A stretch of DNA of 64,000 bases, taken from the NCBI GenBank assembly GCA_037974335.1, contig CM075743.1:7172949-7236948 (forward strand), given 5' to 3'. Origin of the DNA: Prionace glauca. Lineage: Eukaryota > Chordata > Chondrichthyes > Carcharhiniformes > Carcharhinidae. The notes below the pieces were generated by a model, which was not told the origin of the DNA, did not search any database, and was given only the letters and a program-made list of their open reading frames with translations. A program made the position numbers and the translations under genes. The stretch's first letter is position 1; every line of letters starts with the position of its first letter. Shown piece by piece: positions 27,414 through 38,800 of this stretch.

Positions 27414-27735
27414 GGTGTCATGATGACACAGTGGGTTAGCACTGCTGCCTCACAGCTCCAGGGACCCGGGTTTGATTCCCAGTTTGGGTCACTGTCTGTG
27501 TGGAGTTTGCACGTTCTCCGCCTGTGTCTGTGTGGGTTTCCTCCCACGGTCCGAAAGGTTTACAGGTTAGGTGGATTAGCTATGCTAAATTGTCCCTTAG
27601 TTTCCCGGGATATGCAGGTTGGAAGGATTAACTAGGGTACATGTGTGGGGTTATGGGGATAGAGCCTGGGTGAGATTGTGGTTGGTGCAGACTTGATGGG
27701 CCGAATGGCCTCCTGCACTGGGGATTCAACGGGAA
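27414..27735 (+). mobile_element. SINE, tail type B
   Basis: Head with ACACAGTGGGTTAGCACTGC and GGGTTTGATTCCC, then body and type B tail (GATGGGCCGAATGGCCTCC). Confidence 0.88.
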
Positions 27736-28388
27736 GCAATAATTCGCTTCACACTAGTCATAAAGTGCTTTGGGATTTTACATGGGACGTAAGTGCAGGC
27801 TTATTGTTTTAACTTAATGTTGACAAATTTAAAAAGCAAGTGAGAACGTTAATTCCTCCTCAAGTCATCGCCAGTTTGTTTACACAACATATTTTTGCTA
27901 TTTTCCTCCCATGAAGGCAGTGTGCAGAATTTATTCTTACCTCCTTTATTTATATGGATGTGAAAGATTTATCTTCCCTTAGAGAGTGGATTTGTCACTC
28001 AATAATATTTATAAACATCTAGCTAGCACATACATCAAGGCCTCATCCAAATCTTACTGAGCTCAGAATTTGTTTGCCCTGTTTTGCAATGTTTTTAAAA
28101 TCCATTTTAATGATTGAGGGGTGCAACAATAATTATCTGTAAATTTCCTGGCCGGTGAGCATGTGGTATGTGAAGTGAAATTCCATGTCAGCAAATTCCC
28201 ACGACCATAACCGTGAAAGTCTCTCCAGAACGGTGTGAGCTGTGCTTGTACGAACAAAATAAAAAGCAAACATTATTCGCAAACATTATTCCAACAGTGA
28301 CTTTGGTACAGTCGCTGGCACTCATGGCATTGTTGGCTATTTTGCAGGCTCTCTATTTCTCCCTGTAGGGAAAAGCTTGCTATCTCCT
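27736..28388. other. Intergenic, nothing recognised
   Basis: No feature recognised. Confidence 0.35.
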
Positions 28389-28687
28389 TTAGCGAGAGGC
28401 CATTTGGCCCATTGAGTCTACACCAACTCTCCAAAAGAGCATCCCACCCAGACCCTTCCCTCCACGAATGGCTAATCCATCTACCCTACACTTCTTTGGA
28501 TGCAAAGGGACAACTTAGCATAGCCAATGCACCTAACATGCACGTCTTTGGACTGTGGGAGGAAACTGGAGCACCGGAAGAAATCAACGCGTGGACGAGG
28601 AGGATGTGTAACCGGTCACCCGAGGCTGGAACCGAATCAAGAACCATGGTGCCCTGAGGCAACAATGCTAATCACTGTGAGACCATG
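28389..28687 (-). mobile_element. SINE, tail type B
   Basis: Type B tail partly lost at the left (GAGGCCATTTGGCCCATTGA); body and decayed head at the right. Confidence 0.82.
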
Positions 28688-29188
28688 ACACAGAAGTACT
28701 GTCCTGAGGTGCTGTGGAAATTAGTTGTAAAGCAATGTCCTGCTGCTCTGACACAATGTCAGGCGGTTCTGATCATTGAATCATTATCCTGTTTATATTT
28801 CAAGGCTATTGCACAAACAGGAAGGACAGTCATATGGCCATGAGAAGCCCGCCTTCAGTTTAGATTTTATTTTCCTCGTTTATAGTGAGGGCATTTTAAA
28901 CCAAGCATCTGAATGTTTATAGCGAATTGTGGAAAGTGAAGAGTTATCCAAAGAATAAAATGCAAGGGCAGGGCGTGAACTAGAAACAACCGTAGGGGAT
29001 AGATTCTGAGAGATATTCACTATCACTTGTGAGATGGAAAGATCACGAGGTCCTACTACAGCTGGTGTGCACTTCTGACATATTTAGTTTTCCGGTGTTG
29101 GTTCCTCTAAGTCACGATACAGATTGTCAGCTGGCTATTTTCCGCCTGCTCCTCTGTTATGGAAGGAAGGCTTATTTATAGGAGGAAG
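28688..29188. other. Intergenic, nothing recognised
   Basis: No feature recognised. Confidence 0.35.
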
Positions 29189-29474
29189 GCGGTGGCACGG
29201 TAGCACAGTGGTTAGAGCTGCTGCTTCACAGTGCCAGGGACCCAGGTTTAGATTCCTGGCTTGGGTCATTGTCTGTGTGGATCGCATGTTCTCCCTGCGT
29301 CTGCATGGGTCTCCTCCAGGTGCTCCGGATTCCTCCCCCATCCTGAAAGACGTGCTGGTTGGGTGCATTGGCCTGAACAGGCACCAGACTGTGGCAACCA
29401 GGGGAATTTCACAGTAATTTCACTGCAGTGTTAATGTAAGCCTTACTTATGACTAATAAATAAACTTTTAACTT
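29189..29474 (+). mobile_element. SINE, tail type A
   Basis: Head with TAGCACAGTGG, then body and type A tail ending ATGACTAATAAATAAACTTT. Confidence 0.9.
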
Positions 29475-29844
29475 TTAGGCTTAGCTGGAATTGAAACCGC
29501 TCCCAAAGTCCTTGATTAACTTGAGAAACCAATTAGACAATCTTCCCACTGCACTGTCTATCAGTGCAACACTACCATGCATAAAAACAAGGGAGAACAA
29601 AATGGTATCAAAAAAAGTTTATTCAAAAATATTTTCACAAGGTACAATCCATCAAAATAATACTGTTAATCAAGATATTCATAACCAAAAGATATTTTAA
29701 AATTTTCCTATGGAGTCCTAACAAATAGATGCAAAAGCAAAATACTGCAGTTCTTGAGAAGGTGGTAATCCTCAGCCTGCTCAGCACGCAGTATCTGTTT
29801 CTTTTATCCGTTAGACTCTAGCCAGTGTAAATATTATATGCTAA

Positions 29845-30215
29845 ATGTGCTTATGGTGGCACAGTGATTTAAATCGGTTTAAAAAGTAAAAATCGGTTGG
29901 ACTTAAACCTGGTGTTGTCAGACTTTATACCCAGTCCAACGCCGGCATATCCACATCGTGGCACAGTGATTAGCACTGTTGCCTCACAGCACCAGGGGCC
30001 TGGGTTCGATTCCTGACTTGGGTCACTGTCTGTGTGGAGTCTGCACGTTCTCCAGGTAGCTTGCAAGGGTTTCCTCCCACACCCTGAAAAACGTGCTAGT
30101 TAGGGTGCATTGGCCATGCTAAATTCTCCCTCAATGTATCCGAGCAGGCGCTGGAGTGCGGTGACCAGGAGATTTTCACAGTAACTTAGCTGCAGTGTTG
30201 AAGCGGAAGCGTCTT
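29845..30215 (+). mobile_element. SINE, tail type A, interrupted at its head by a hairpin-retroposon fragment
   Basis: The head sequence GTGGCACAGTGATT is present twice, at 29856-29869 and 29958-29971, on either side of the insertion at 29870-29957. The body and a decayed type A tail follow. Confidence 0.85.
29870..29957 (+). repeat. Hairpin retroposon family 1, 5'-truncated 88-bp insertion
   Basis: It carries CGGTTGGACTTAAACCTGGT and ends in the constant 3' end CCGGCATATCCACATC. It is flanked by a 14-bp target-site duplication of SINE head sequence. The 5' arm of the palindrome is absent. Confidence 0.9.
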
Positions 30216-30508
30216 ATTATTGTAAATGCCAGCATTTCTGTATTTTAATGTTGTTTTATGGCTGTATACTTTGATTACACACAGCCCCAAGGCATAGAAT
30301 CACAGAGCACACCAGAAATTGAGAAAAAAAACAACTGCTTTTGTAATAATTGAGAGGGAATTTTGAGCAGTCAAACTGATAAAGATGTCATTCTCTGCAG
30401 CAAAGTCATGAGTTTTAGACTGTAACTCTCCACACGCTGATCCTGGTGGGCTATCGAGGCAGTCATCAACCTAATGCTGCTTTGACACATAAGAGGGAAC
30501 TCTGTGAA

Positions 30509-30752
30509 CGGCACGGTAGCACAGTGGTTATCACTGCTGCCTCACGGTGCCAGGGACCCGGGTTCGATTCCCGGCTTGGGCCACTGTCTGTGTGGAGTTT
30601 GCACATCCTCCCCGTGTCTGCGTGGGTTTCCTCCCACGGTCCGAAAGACATGCTGGTTAGGTGCATTGACCTGAACAGGTGCTGGGGTGTGGCAACTGGG
30701 GGAATTTCAAAGTAACTTCATAAGTCTTACTTGCAACTAATAAATCAGCTTA
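30509..30752 (+). mobile_element. SINE, tail type A
   Basis: Clean A box (TAGCACAGTGG) and B box (GGTTCGATTCC); the tail is GCAACTAATAAATCAGCTT. Well preserved head with a shortened tail region. Confidence 0.9.
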
Positions 30753-31574
30753 TTGGGCCGTTCTTTGGTAGTTCCATAATGCTATCCAGTACAGCACGAA
30801 GAATTCAAACAAAGATTTCAAAGTAGGCTTAGGCTCAGCTCAAATGTCTGAAATACAGAAGTGACAGTAGCAGAATATGGGGAAGTTTCAGCAGTAACTG
30901 GGAAGCAAAGCTGTTCATTGTTCAGTTCTCATGAAAATTCTGGTGAAAGGTCAGCGACCAAAGACTTCAGGTGGAACTTCAGGGGGAGAAGTGTGTTTTC
31001 CCAGTCTGAGTCTACGGCTCTTGGGCTGTTAAGTGCATCAGGTTGATGCTTTTATCCCTATCTGGGGACAAGTGCCACTTCTCAGAACTCAGTCCAAGCC
31101 GGATACCAGGAGCCGTGGCAAATGCAGGCCGTCCCAATGGTGAGGCTTTGAGGATGCGGATTTAGAAGGTGGGATATTGAATGGCCAGGAGGCAGGGTCC
31201 AAAAGAGGACTGGGTTCAGGAAAGGGGGAGAGGGAAATATCAGGGGGCAAGGGTGGGTGTTGGGGATAGCGGGATACTCTCCATTCAACACAAGGTGTTC
31301 GCACTGAAGGGATGCTCATATCAGGCTGGAACAAGGCCAGTATGTTTAATCTGGCAGCCTCATTGGGTGGTCTGGGTGCCCCTTGCCAATGGTAGAATAA
31401 TAGCAGAGGGAGGGGACTAAGGGTAGGTTGGCCACTTGACACCTCCCCTGATGCTGGTCGAATACCAGCGACAGCAGGCATGGCATTGCTGCCATGGCGC
31501 CTGATTTTGCATGAGCCCCGAGCTCCTTCCCAGGTCATATAAAATTACAGCTGTTAACCTCTTCTCTCCACTGC
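30753..31574. other. Intergenic, nothing recognised
   Basis: GC-richer than its surroundings. An open minus-strand stretch at 31089-31538 has no recognised domain and no splice support. Confidence 0.4.
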
Positions 31575-31632
31575 TGCTTCCAGGTCTACTGAATATTTCA
31601 GATTGAAGGGATCTGCGGTATTTTGTTTCAAT
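31575..31632 (+). repeat. Hairpin retroposon family 2, 3' tail remnant
   Basis: Contains TTCAGATTGAAGGGATCTGC followed by GGTATTTTGTTT, a diverged version of the family 2 tail. Confidence 0.45.
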
Positions 31633-32690
31633 ATCCAAATGGTGGTTTTAGAGAGTTGTTTTTCAAACTGGAGCCTGTGATCAGTGGTGTTGCTTGGGGA
31701 CCGGTGCGGGGTTCACTGTTATTTGTTATTTATGTTAATGATTTGGGTGAGAATTTAGGAGGCATGGTTAATAAGTTTGCAGATGACACCAAGATTGGTG
31801 GCATAGTGGACAGTGAAGAAGGTTATCTAGGATTGCAACTAGATTTTGATCAATGGGGCCAGTGGGCTGATGAATGACGGATGGAGTTTAATTTAGATAA
31901 ATGTGTAGTGATGTATTTTGGAAGATCGAACCAGGGCAGAATTTTCTCAGTTAATGGCAGGGTGCTGGGGAGAGTTATGGAACAAAGAGATCTAGGGACA
32001 CATGTTCATAGCTCCTTGAAAGTGAAGTCACAGGTGGACAGAATGGTGAAAAAGGCATTTGGCTTGCTTGGTTTCATTAGTCAGAACATTGAATACAGGA
32101 GTTGGGATGACTTATTGAAGCCATTGATAAGGCCACACTTGGAAAAAATGTGTATAGTTCTGGTCACCATATTATAGAACTAGAAAGAGTGCAAAAAAGA
32201 TTTACTAGGATACTACCAGGAATTGATGGTTTTTGTAATAAGAAGAGGCTGGATAAACTGGGCCTTTTTTCCCTGAAGCATAGGAGACTTAGGGACAATC
32301 TTATAGAAGTCTATACAAAAATGAGGGGCACTGATGAGGTAGATAGTCAATATCTTTTCCCAAAGATAGTGGAGTCTAAAACTAGAGGGCATGGGGATTT
32401 AAGGTGAGAGGGGAGAGAGACAAAAGGGTCCAGAGGGGGAATTTTTCATCCAGAGGGTGGTGAATGTCTGGAATGAGCTGCCAGAGATAGGAGTAGAGGT
32501 GGGTACAATTTTGTTTTTTAAAAAGCATTTTAGACAGCTACATGAATAAGATTGGTATAGAGAGATATGGACCAAATGCAGTCAATTGGGACTAACTTAA
32601 TGGTAAAAATTGGGTGGCATGGACAATTTGGTTTGAATGGCCTGTTTCTGTGCTGTAAACCTCTATGACTCTATATTTATAGAGTGCTGT
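31633..32690 (+). mobile_element. CR1-like LINE, C-terminal reverse transcriptase and 3' UTR
   Basis: Three open pieces at 31623-31877, 31881-32177 and 32150-32407 show VRGSLLFVIYVNDLGENLGG, KFADDTKIGG, MEFNLDKCVVMYFGRSNQGR and RVQKRFTRILPGIDG. These are CR1 blocks in order, with one stop and one frameshift between pieces. The end GTAAACCTCTATGACTCTA is the CR1 3' end. It lies 25 bp beyond the stop of the receptor gene, in opposite orientation. Confidence 0.88.
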
Positions 32691-32713
32691 TTTGGACTTG
32701 AATTGTAATTGCA

Positions 32714-32887
32714 CTAGGATCTAAACACCACTGTGGAATATTCCACTGATTCTGAAGAATTGATGCCATGCCTTTGCGTTTTTGTGTTCTTCAAATTGGC
32801 GTAAATTGTAGAATTTTCTCCTCCTTGATCGGAAGTTTGAATCTTCACGGCAGAATAAGTGACTGTGTCTTCTGCTTCCCTGTCAAA
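32714..32887 (-). CDS. Receptor last exon: cytoplasmic tail with tyrosine motifs
   Basis: Acceptor TTTCAG before FDREAEDTVTYSAVKI; the exon ends VEYSTVVFRS and TAG. VTYSAV and VEYSTV fit the ITIM consensus (I/V/L/S)xYxx(L/V/I). TIYANL has T at the -2 position and is only ITIM- or ITSM-like. Phase 0 start matches the previous exon. Confidence 0.87.
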   Translation of the reverse strand, partial: FDREAEDTVTYSAVKIQTSDQGGENSTIYANLKNTKTQRHGINSSESVEYSTVVFRS

Positions 32888-35800
32888 CTGAAATAAATAC
32901 ATTGTTTGTGCTTGGTGCTGTCTAAAGGTGATCAGACAAAGTATGCACACTGACAGTTCTATGATACTGCCTCAACATTAACATCCTGGGAGTTACCATT
33001 TGTCTAACTGTACCAGACATATACATACCGGAAGGACGTGGAGGCTTTGGAGACACTGCAGAAAATATTTACCAGGATGTTGCCTGGCACGGAGGGTATT
33101 AGCTATGAGGAGAGATTAAGTGAGCTGGAATTATTTTCCCTGGAAAGACAGGGGCTGAGGGGTGACCTGATAGAAGTTTATAAAATTATGAGGGGTATAG
33201 ATAGGATGAACAGTTGGAAACTTCTTCCCAGGGCAGGAGTGACAACTACAAGGGGGCACAAGTTCATGGTAAAGGGGGGAAACGTTCAGCGGCAATGTGC
33301 TGGTTAAGTCTTTCACACAGAGGGTGGTGGGGGCCTGGAATGCACTGCCAAGTGAGGTGGTTGAGGCAGATACATTAGCCACATTTAAGACTTATCTGGA
33401 TAGATACATGAACAGGCAGGGAATAAAGGGATACAGGTGGGTTGTCTAGATAGGACAATGTGATCAGTGCAGGCTTGGTGTGCCGAAGGGTCTGTTCCTC
33501 TGCTGGGCTGTTCTTTGATCTCTTTGTACGCTTCAACAGCAAGGTAAAGGTGGGGAATTCTGCGATGAGTAATCCACCTCCAACCTTCTTAAATTCCATC
33601 ATCAACAGGTATGGCATGAGGGTCCTGGAATACTCTTCACTTGCCTGATAAGTGCAACTCAGGAAACTCAACACCTTCCAGGACGAAACAGCCTACTCAT
33701 GTGGCCCCTATTACCATCTTAAGCATTCATTCGCTCTATTAGCAGCGCACGGACAGCAGTGTGTGTCATAGCTACTTATCAGCTGGGAGCATAAATGGAA
33801 CAAATGCATGGGGACACCACTCTCTGCGAGTTCCTCTCCAGTCATCACTGTTGTTTTGCAGACGCTGGGTCGAAATTCTAGAACCCCCCCCCTAACAGCA
33901 CTATGGAAGTATCTACACCACTTGGATTGCAGCAGGTCAAGTAGGCAGCTCCCCACCTCGAAGGGAATTGGGGATGGGAAATAAACTCTGTCCTTGGCAG
34001 CTTTTCCAAAGGCCACGGTTGAAAGATAATTGACCCCTTTATAAAAATGTATTCGTAAATGGGTTCTTAGATCCGTTTCAGGCATATATTTGAGATATTA
34101 ATATTTAACACATTCCAACATCAAGTGGTTTGTACCCTTTCACCCAAGTGGATTGAGCTGGACTTTGAACATTTTGACCACTTGCTAATTTTAAATAATT
34201 GAAAATCATTAAACGATTGGAGATTTTACAGTTAACTATGAAAATGCGTTGTTTGGACACGATACCAATTTCATTTTATTTTTGTGAACATTATGTTGTT
34301 GGAGAGAAGGAGCTGGAATTGGGTTGGTTGAGAAATGTATCACCATGCCATGCCTTCAATGAGATGTACCTAAACAGTGTTAGAATGTAGAACATAGAAC
34401 ATAGAACACTACAGCACAAACAGGCCCTTCGGCCCAAAAGCTGCACCGATCATATCCATACCTACCAGGCCATAGAACTATCTACAACTCCCAATCCCTT
34501 TAAATCCCACGTACTCATCAATGTACTATGTACTAACCAGTGACAAATTTGTATTAGATGTAATGTGACCATTGAGAACAAGATGTAAGGGCCTGCTGAC
34601 CCAGTAAAACATGGAACCAATCACAGAGTGACATAATACTCAGCTGACCAACTGCTTCACTTTAAATGAGGAACTATGTAGAATTGTAGGAAGCTTGGAG
34701 TGGCCCAGGGCGTGACCCCAAGTTTGGAGTAATGATGTTTCTTTATTAAACCCTTTGATTTATAACTTGGAGTAAGTTCTGTTGTTGTTTTATTAGCTGC
34801 ATTGTGAAGAGTTCTTCTTGTTTAAGAAACAAACATACTGTTGCAAATTGTGCACATTCCTAGAATTGTAGAATCCTTACAGTGCAGAGTGAGGGCATTC
34901 GGCCCATCAAGCCTGCACTGACAGCAATCCCACTCAGATCTATCTCTGCAACCTCACCTAATTTCCTCTGCTAATCCCCCTGACACTAAGGGATAATTTA
35001 GCACGGCCAATCCACCTAACCTGCACATCTTTGGACTGTGAGAACAAAAAGGAGACCCGGAGGAGGGGTTTTGTCTGGGTGCTCTGATTTCCTCCCACAG
35101 TCCAAAGGTATAGTTTAGGTGGATTGGCCATGCTAAATTGTCCCTCACTGTCCCAAGGTGTGTAGGTTAGATGGATTAGACAGGGACATGGCAGGGAGAG
35201 GCTCTGGCGAAGATGCTCTGTCAGAGCATCTTCGATGCAGACTGGATGGGCTGAATGGTCTCTGCTGTACTGTAGGGATTTTATGATGCTAGTTCTTCCT
35301 TTCATTCCACAGTCTTAAATTTGCAATTCCACAGTTTGCCCATGTTTGATATGACCCCCTACCCATATTACTCTGTCAATCTATTAAATTATACTAGTCC
35401 TACGTGGGCCCATTTCTCCTTCAGATTTAGATTTGCTGATAACATATTTCCTACTCAATCTTCCAACATCTGTTTTGTATCATCTGGAATTTAGTTCTCC
35501 TCAACATCATCAGCACTGGAGAGGTAACTCCCCTTTGCCATCTCGATCACCAATCCCTCCATGAGTAACTGCTCTCCACATGGAGTCATTTCTTGTAATA
35601 AATGCCATCTCTCTGTACCTAACCCAGGATTCATCCAGTCATCCCATGGTCCTATATTTGATTAAGGAGCCCATCATGAAGCAACTTGTCAAAACGTTTT
35701 GTTATTTCATGGGATCCATGTGTTGCAGGCTCGGCCAATGTTCATTACCTATACCCACTAGCGCCCAATGGTGAGCACCTTCTGGAACCACTGCAGCCCA

Positions 35801-38800
35801 TGTAGGTGCATCCACAGTGCTGTTAGGCTTCAGACTCAGCAACAACGAAAGAATAGCGATTATATACCAAGTCAAGATGGGAAGTGGCTCGGAGAGGAAG
35901 ATACAACTGGTGCTATTGCAAATCAAAGTATATAATGTCGATATAGTTACGGTGAGTATGGCGGCACAGTGACACAGTGTGGTTAGCACTGCTGCCTCAC
36001 AGCGCCAGGGTTCAATTCCCTGCTTGGGTCGCTGTCTGTGCAGAGTCAGCGCGTTCTCCCTGTGTCTGCGTGGGTTTCCTCTGCATGCTCTGGTTTCTTC
36101 CCACCGTCCAAGGATGTGCAGATTTGGTTGAATGGCTATTCTCAATTGACCCTTAGTGTCAGGGGGGGTTAGCTGGGATAAATACATAGGGATAGGGCCT
36201 GGGTGGGATTGTGGTCGGTGCAGACTTGATTGGCCAAATGGCCCCCTTCTGCACTGTTGGATTTTACAATGAGGGAATTTGGAGCTTAATAAAGAAATGA
36301 CGTTTGTGTTAAATAATTGCAAAATACAAGAAATTGAACTTCTATCATCTTAAACTGCTTTCATTCGTACCTTTGTGACCAGGGTCTGGGGTTTCACATT
36401 CTCATTTTCATTCTTGCCTGGAAAATAAATAATATATGACCCAATTACAATAAAAATCTTCTGTCACTTTGACCAATACGAGCATTGTTCTATTTTATTC
36501 TGAAATGGATATTCACTGCGAGAACCTCAAATTAGTTTCATGTTTACACACACCTACCCACATCAACCCAATCATGTTCTTTGAGTCTACCACAGAGAGA
36601 GCTATTCATTAACCACATGAAAGGAAAACCTCAGTGTGACGCAACATCGATCAAAAACTACACTGTGATGCCATGGAGCAGAGTGTAGTACACTGAGATA
36701 CCATGGAGCAGAGTGTAGTACACTGAGATACCATGGAGCAGAGTGTAGTACACTGGGATACCATTGTGCAGAGTGTAGTACACTGAGATACCATGGAGCA
36801 GAGTGTAAAACACTGAGATACCATGGAGCAGAGTGTAGAACACTGCGATACCATGGAGCAGAGTGTAAAACACTGAGATACCATGGAGCAGAGTGTAGTA
36901 CACTGAGATACCATTGTGCAGAGTGTAATACACTGAGATACCATGGAGCAGAGTGTAGAACAATGAGATACCATGGAGCAGGGTGTAGTACACTGCAATA
37001 CCATGGAGCAGAATGTAGAACACTGCGATACCATGGAGCAGAGTGTAGAACAATGAGATACCATGGAGCAGGGTGTAGTACACTGCAATACCATGGAGCA
37101 GAGTGTAGAACAATGAGATACCATGAAAGCAGAGTGTAGTACACTGAGATACTATGCAGCAGTATATAGTACACAGCGATACCATCCAGCAGAGTGTAGT
37201 ATACTGAGATACCATGGAGCAGAGTGTGTATTTAATAACATCCACATGCTTACTACTTACCTTTAATATGATCCACATACTTATCACATACTAATTTAAT
37301 ATCATCCATATACTTACTAACTGTGCCTTGTACATTCACATCCAAATCATTTACATGAATAACAAGGGTTCCAGCACTAAGCCCTAAGTTACACCGCTAG
37401 TTACAGGCCTCCAATCTGAGAAACAACCTTCCACCATCACCTGTGTGCCTACAAGGAGTGAATAGATTTTTGACATTTTGAGTATACCAATTTCATCTTT
37501 TGTCAAACTTTCAGTGAAGGATAATGGAAAGTGGATTACAAAACAAATTATCAGCTAAAACATCCGCGATGTTTCTGTGATAGTATTTGAAATTTTAAAC
37601 ATCCACATTGTCAACATCTGGCATTCAATGTCGGAGGTGTGTAGCATTACAAGCTGCACTGCCACTTTGACCATACTGTAACCTCTACTATCCAAGGGCA
37701 GTGATACATGGGAACACCACCACCTGCAATTCCCTCCAAGTATCATGCCATCCTGACTTGAACATATATCGCCATTCCCTCACTGTAGCTAGTTAACTCC
37801 CTCCCCAAGTAGATTGTGTGTCGACTTCCACCACATCGACTGCAAAGGTTCAAGAATGTGGTTCACTATCGCCTTCTCAAAGGTAGTTGGGGACCTTTGA
37901 TAAATGTTGGCCATGCCAATGTTGGGGTGGCACAGCAGTTAGCACTGCCACCTCACAATGCCAGGGAAGCGGATTCAATTCTGGCCTTGGGTGACTGATG
38001 TGGGTATGCCGGCGTTGGACTGGACTTGGGTGACTGGGCAGAGTCTGCACGTTCTCTCCGTATCTGTGCGGGTTTCCTCCAGGCCCTCTCATTTCCTCCC
38101 ACAGTTCAAAGATGTGAGGGTTGGGTGGTTTGGCCATGCTTAATTGCCACTTGGTGTCTGTCCCAAGACATATAGGTTAGGAAGATTAGGGGTTACATGG
38201 ATAAGGTCTGGGTAACACGCTCTGTTAAAGAGTTAACATTAATTTATTAGTCACAAGTTGGCTTACATTAACACTGCAATGGAGTTATTGTGAAAATCCC
38301 CAATCGTCACACTCCAGCGCCTGTTCGGGTACACTGAAGGAGAATTTAGCATGGCTAATGCACATAACCACAGGTCTTTCAGACTATGGAAGGAAACCCA
38401 CTCAGACACGGGGAGAACATGTAGACTCCATACGGTGATCCAAGCTGGGGATTGAACTCGGGTCCCTGGCGCTGTGAGGCAGCAATGCTAACCACTGTGC
38501 CACATTGGAGAGTTGGTGCAGATTTGATAGCTCAAATGGCTTCCTTCTGCACTGTAGGGATTCTGTGACACAGCATCCCCCACATTACAACTCTAAATAA
38601 ATAAACCCCAAGACTCAATTGCTATTTCAGTGGTTAAAACAAGTTAGCACAATGAGTCATTTACCATAGAACCCTACAGTGCAGAAACAGGCCCTTCGGC
38701 CCATCGAGTCTGCACCGAACACAATCCCACCCAGACCCTATCCCCATATCCCCACACATTTTACTTGCTAATCCCTCTAACCTACACATCCCAGAATACT

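Larger units (their letters stand above)
37922..38572 (+). mobile_element. SINE, tail type B, carrying two later insertions
   Basis: Pieces at 37922-37997, 38025-38225 and 38508-38572 read head, body and tail in order. The insertions are a 27-bp hairpin-retroposon end (37998-38024) and a type A SINE (38228-38503). Confidence 0.85.

Noticed and set aside
31089-31538. Open minus-strand frame of 149 codons in GC-richer sequence
   Set aside because: Proline-rich but with no domain, no splice partners and no homologous feature; probably chance.
33711-34085. Open minus-strand frame of 124 codons
   Set aside because: It is the reverse of the LINE 3' end at 33590-34025; no recognisable domain.
34540-34855. 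Possible solo LTR (AT-rich, ATTAAA-like signal near 34745, TG...CA-like ends)
   Set aside because: No paired copy, target-site duplication or internal region was found in the window, so the assignment cannot be supported.
35702-36322. Open minus-strand frame of 206 codons
   Set aside because: The middle is a type B SINE read in reverse; the ends are unrecognised intron sequence.
36602-37287. Three overlapping minus-strand open frames of 157-209 codons with a repeated SVLHSAPWYL-like unit
   Set aside because: They arise from the 30-bp minisatellite: the period is divisible by 3 and the unit has no stop in any minus frame. No splice or domain evidence.
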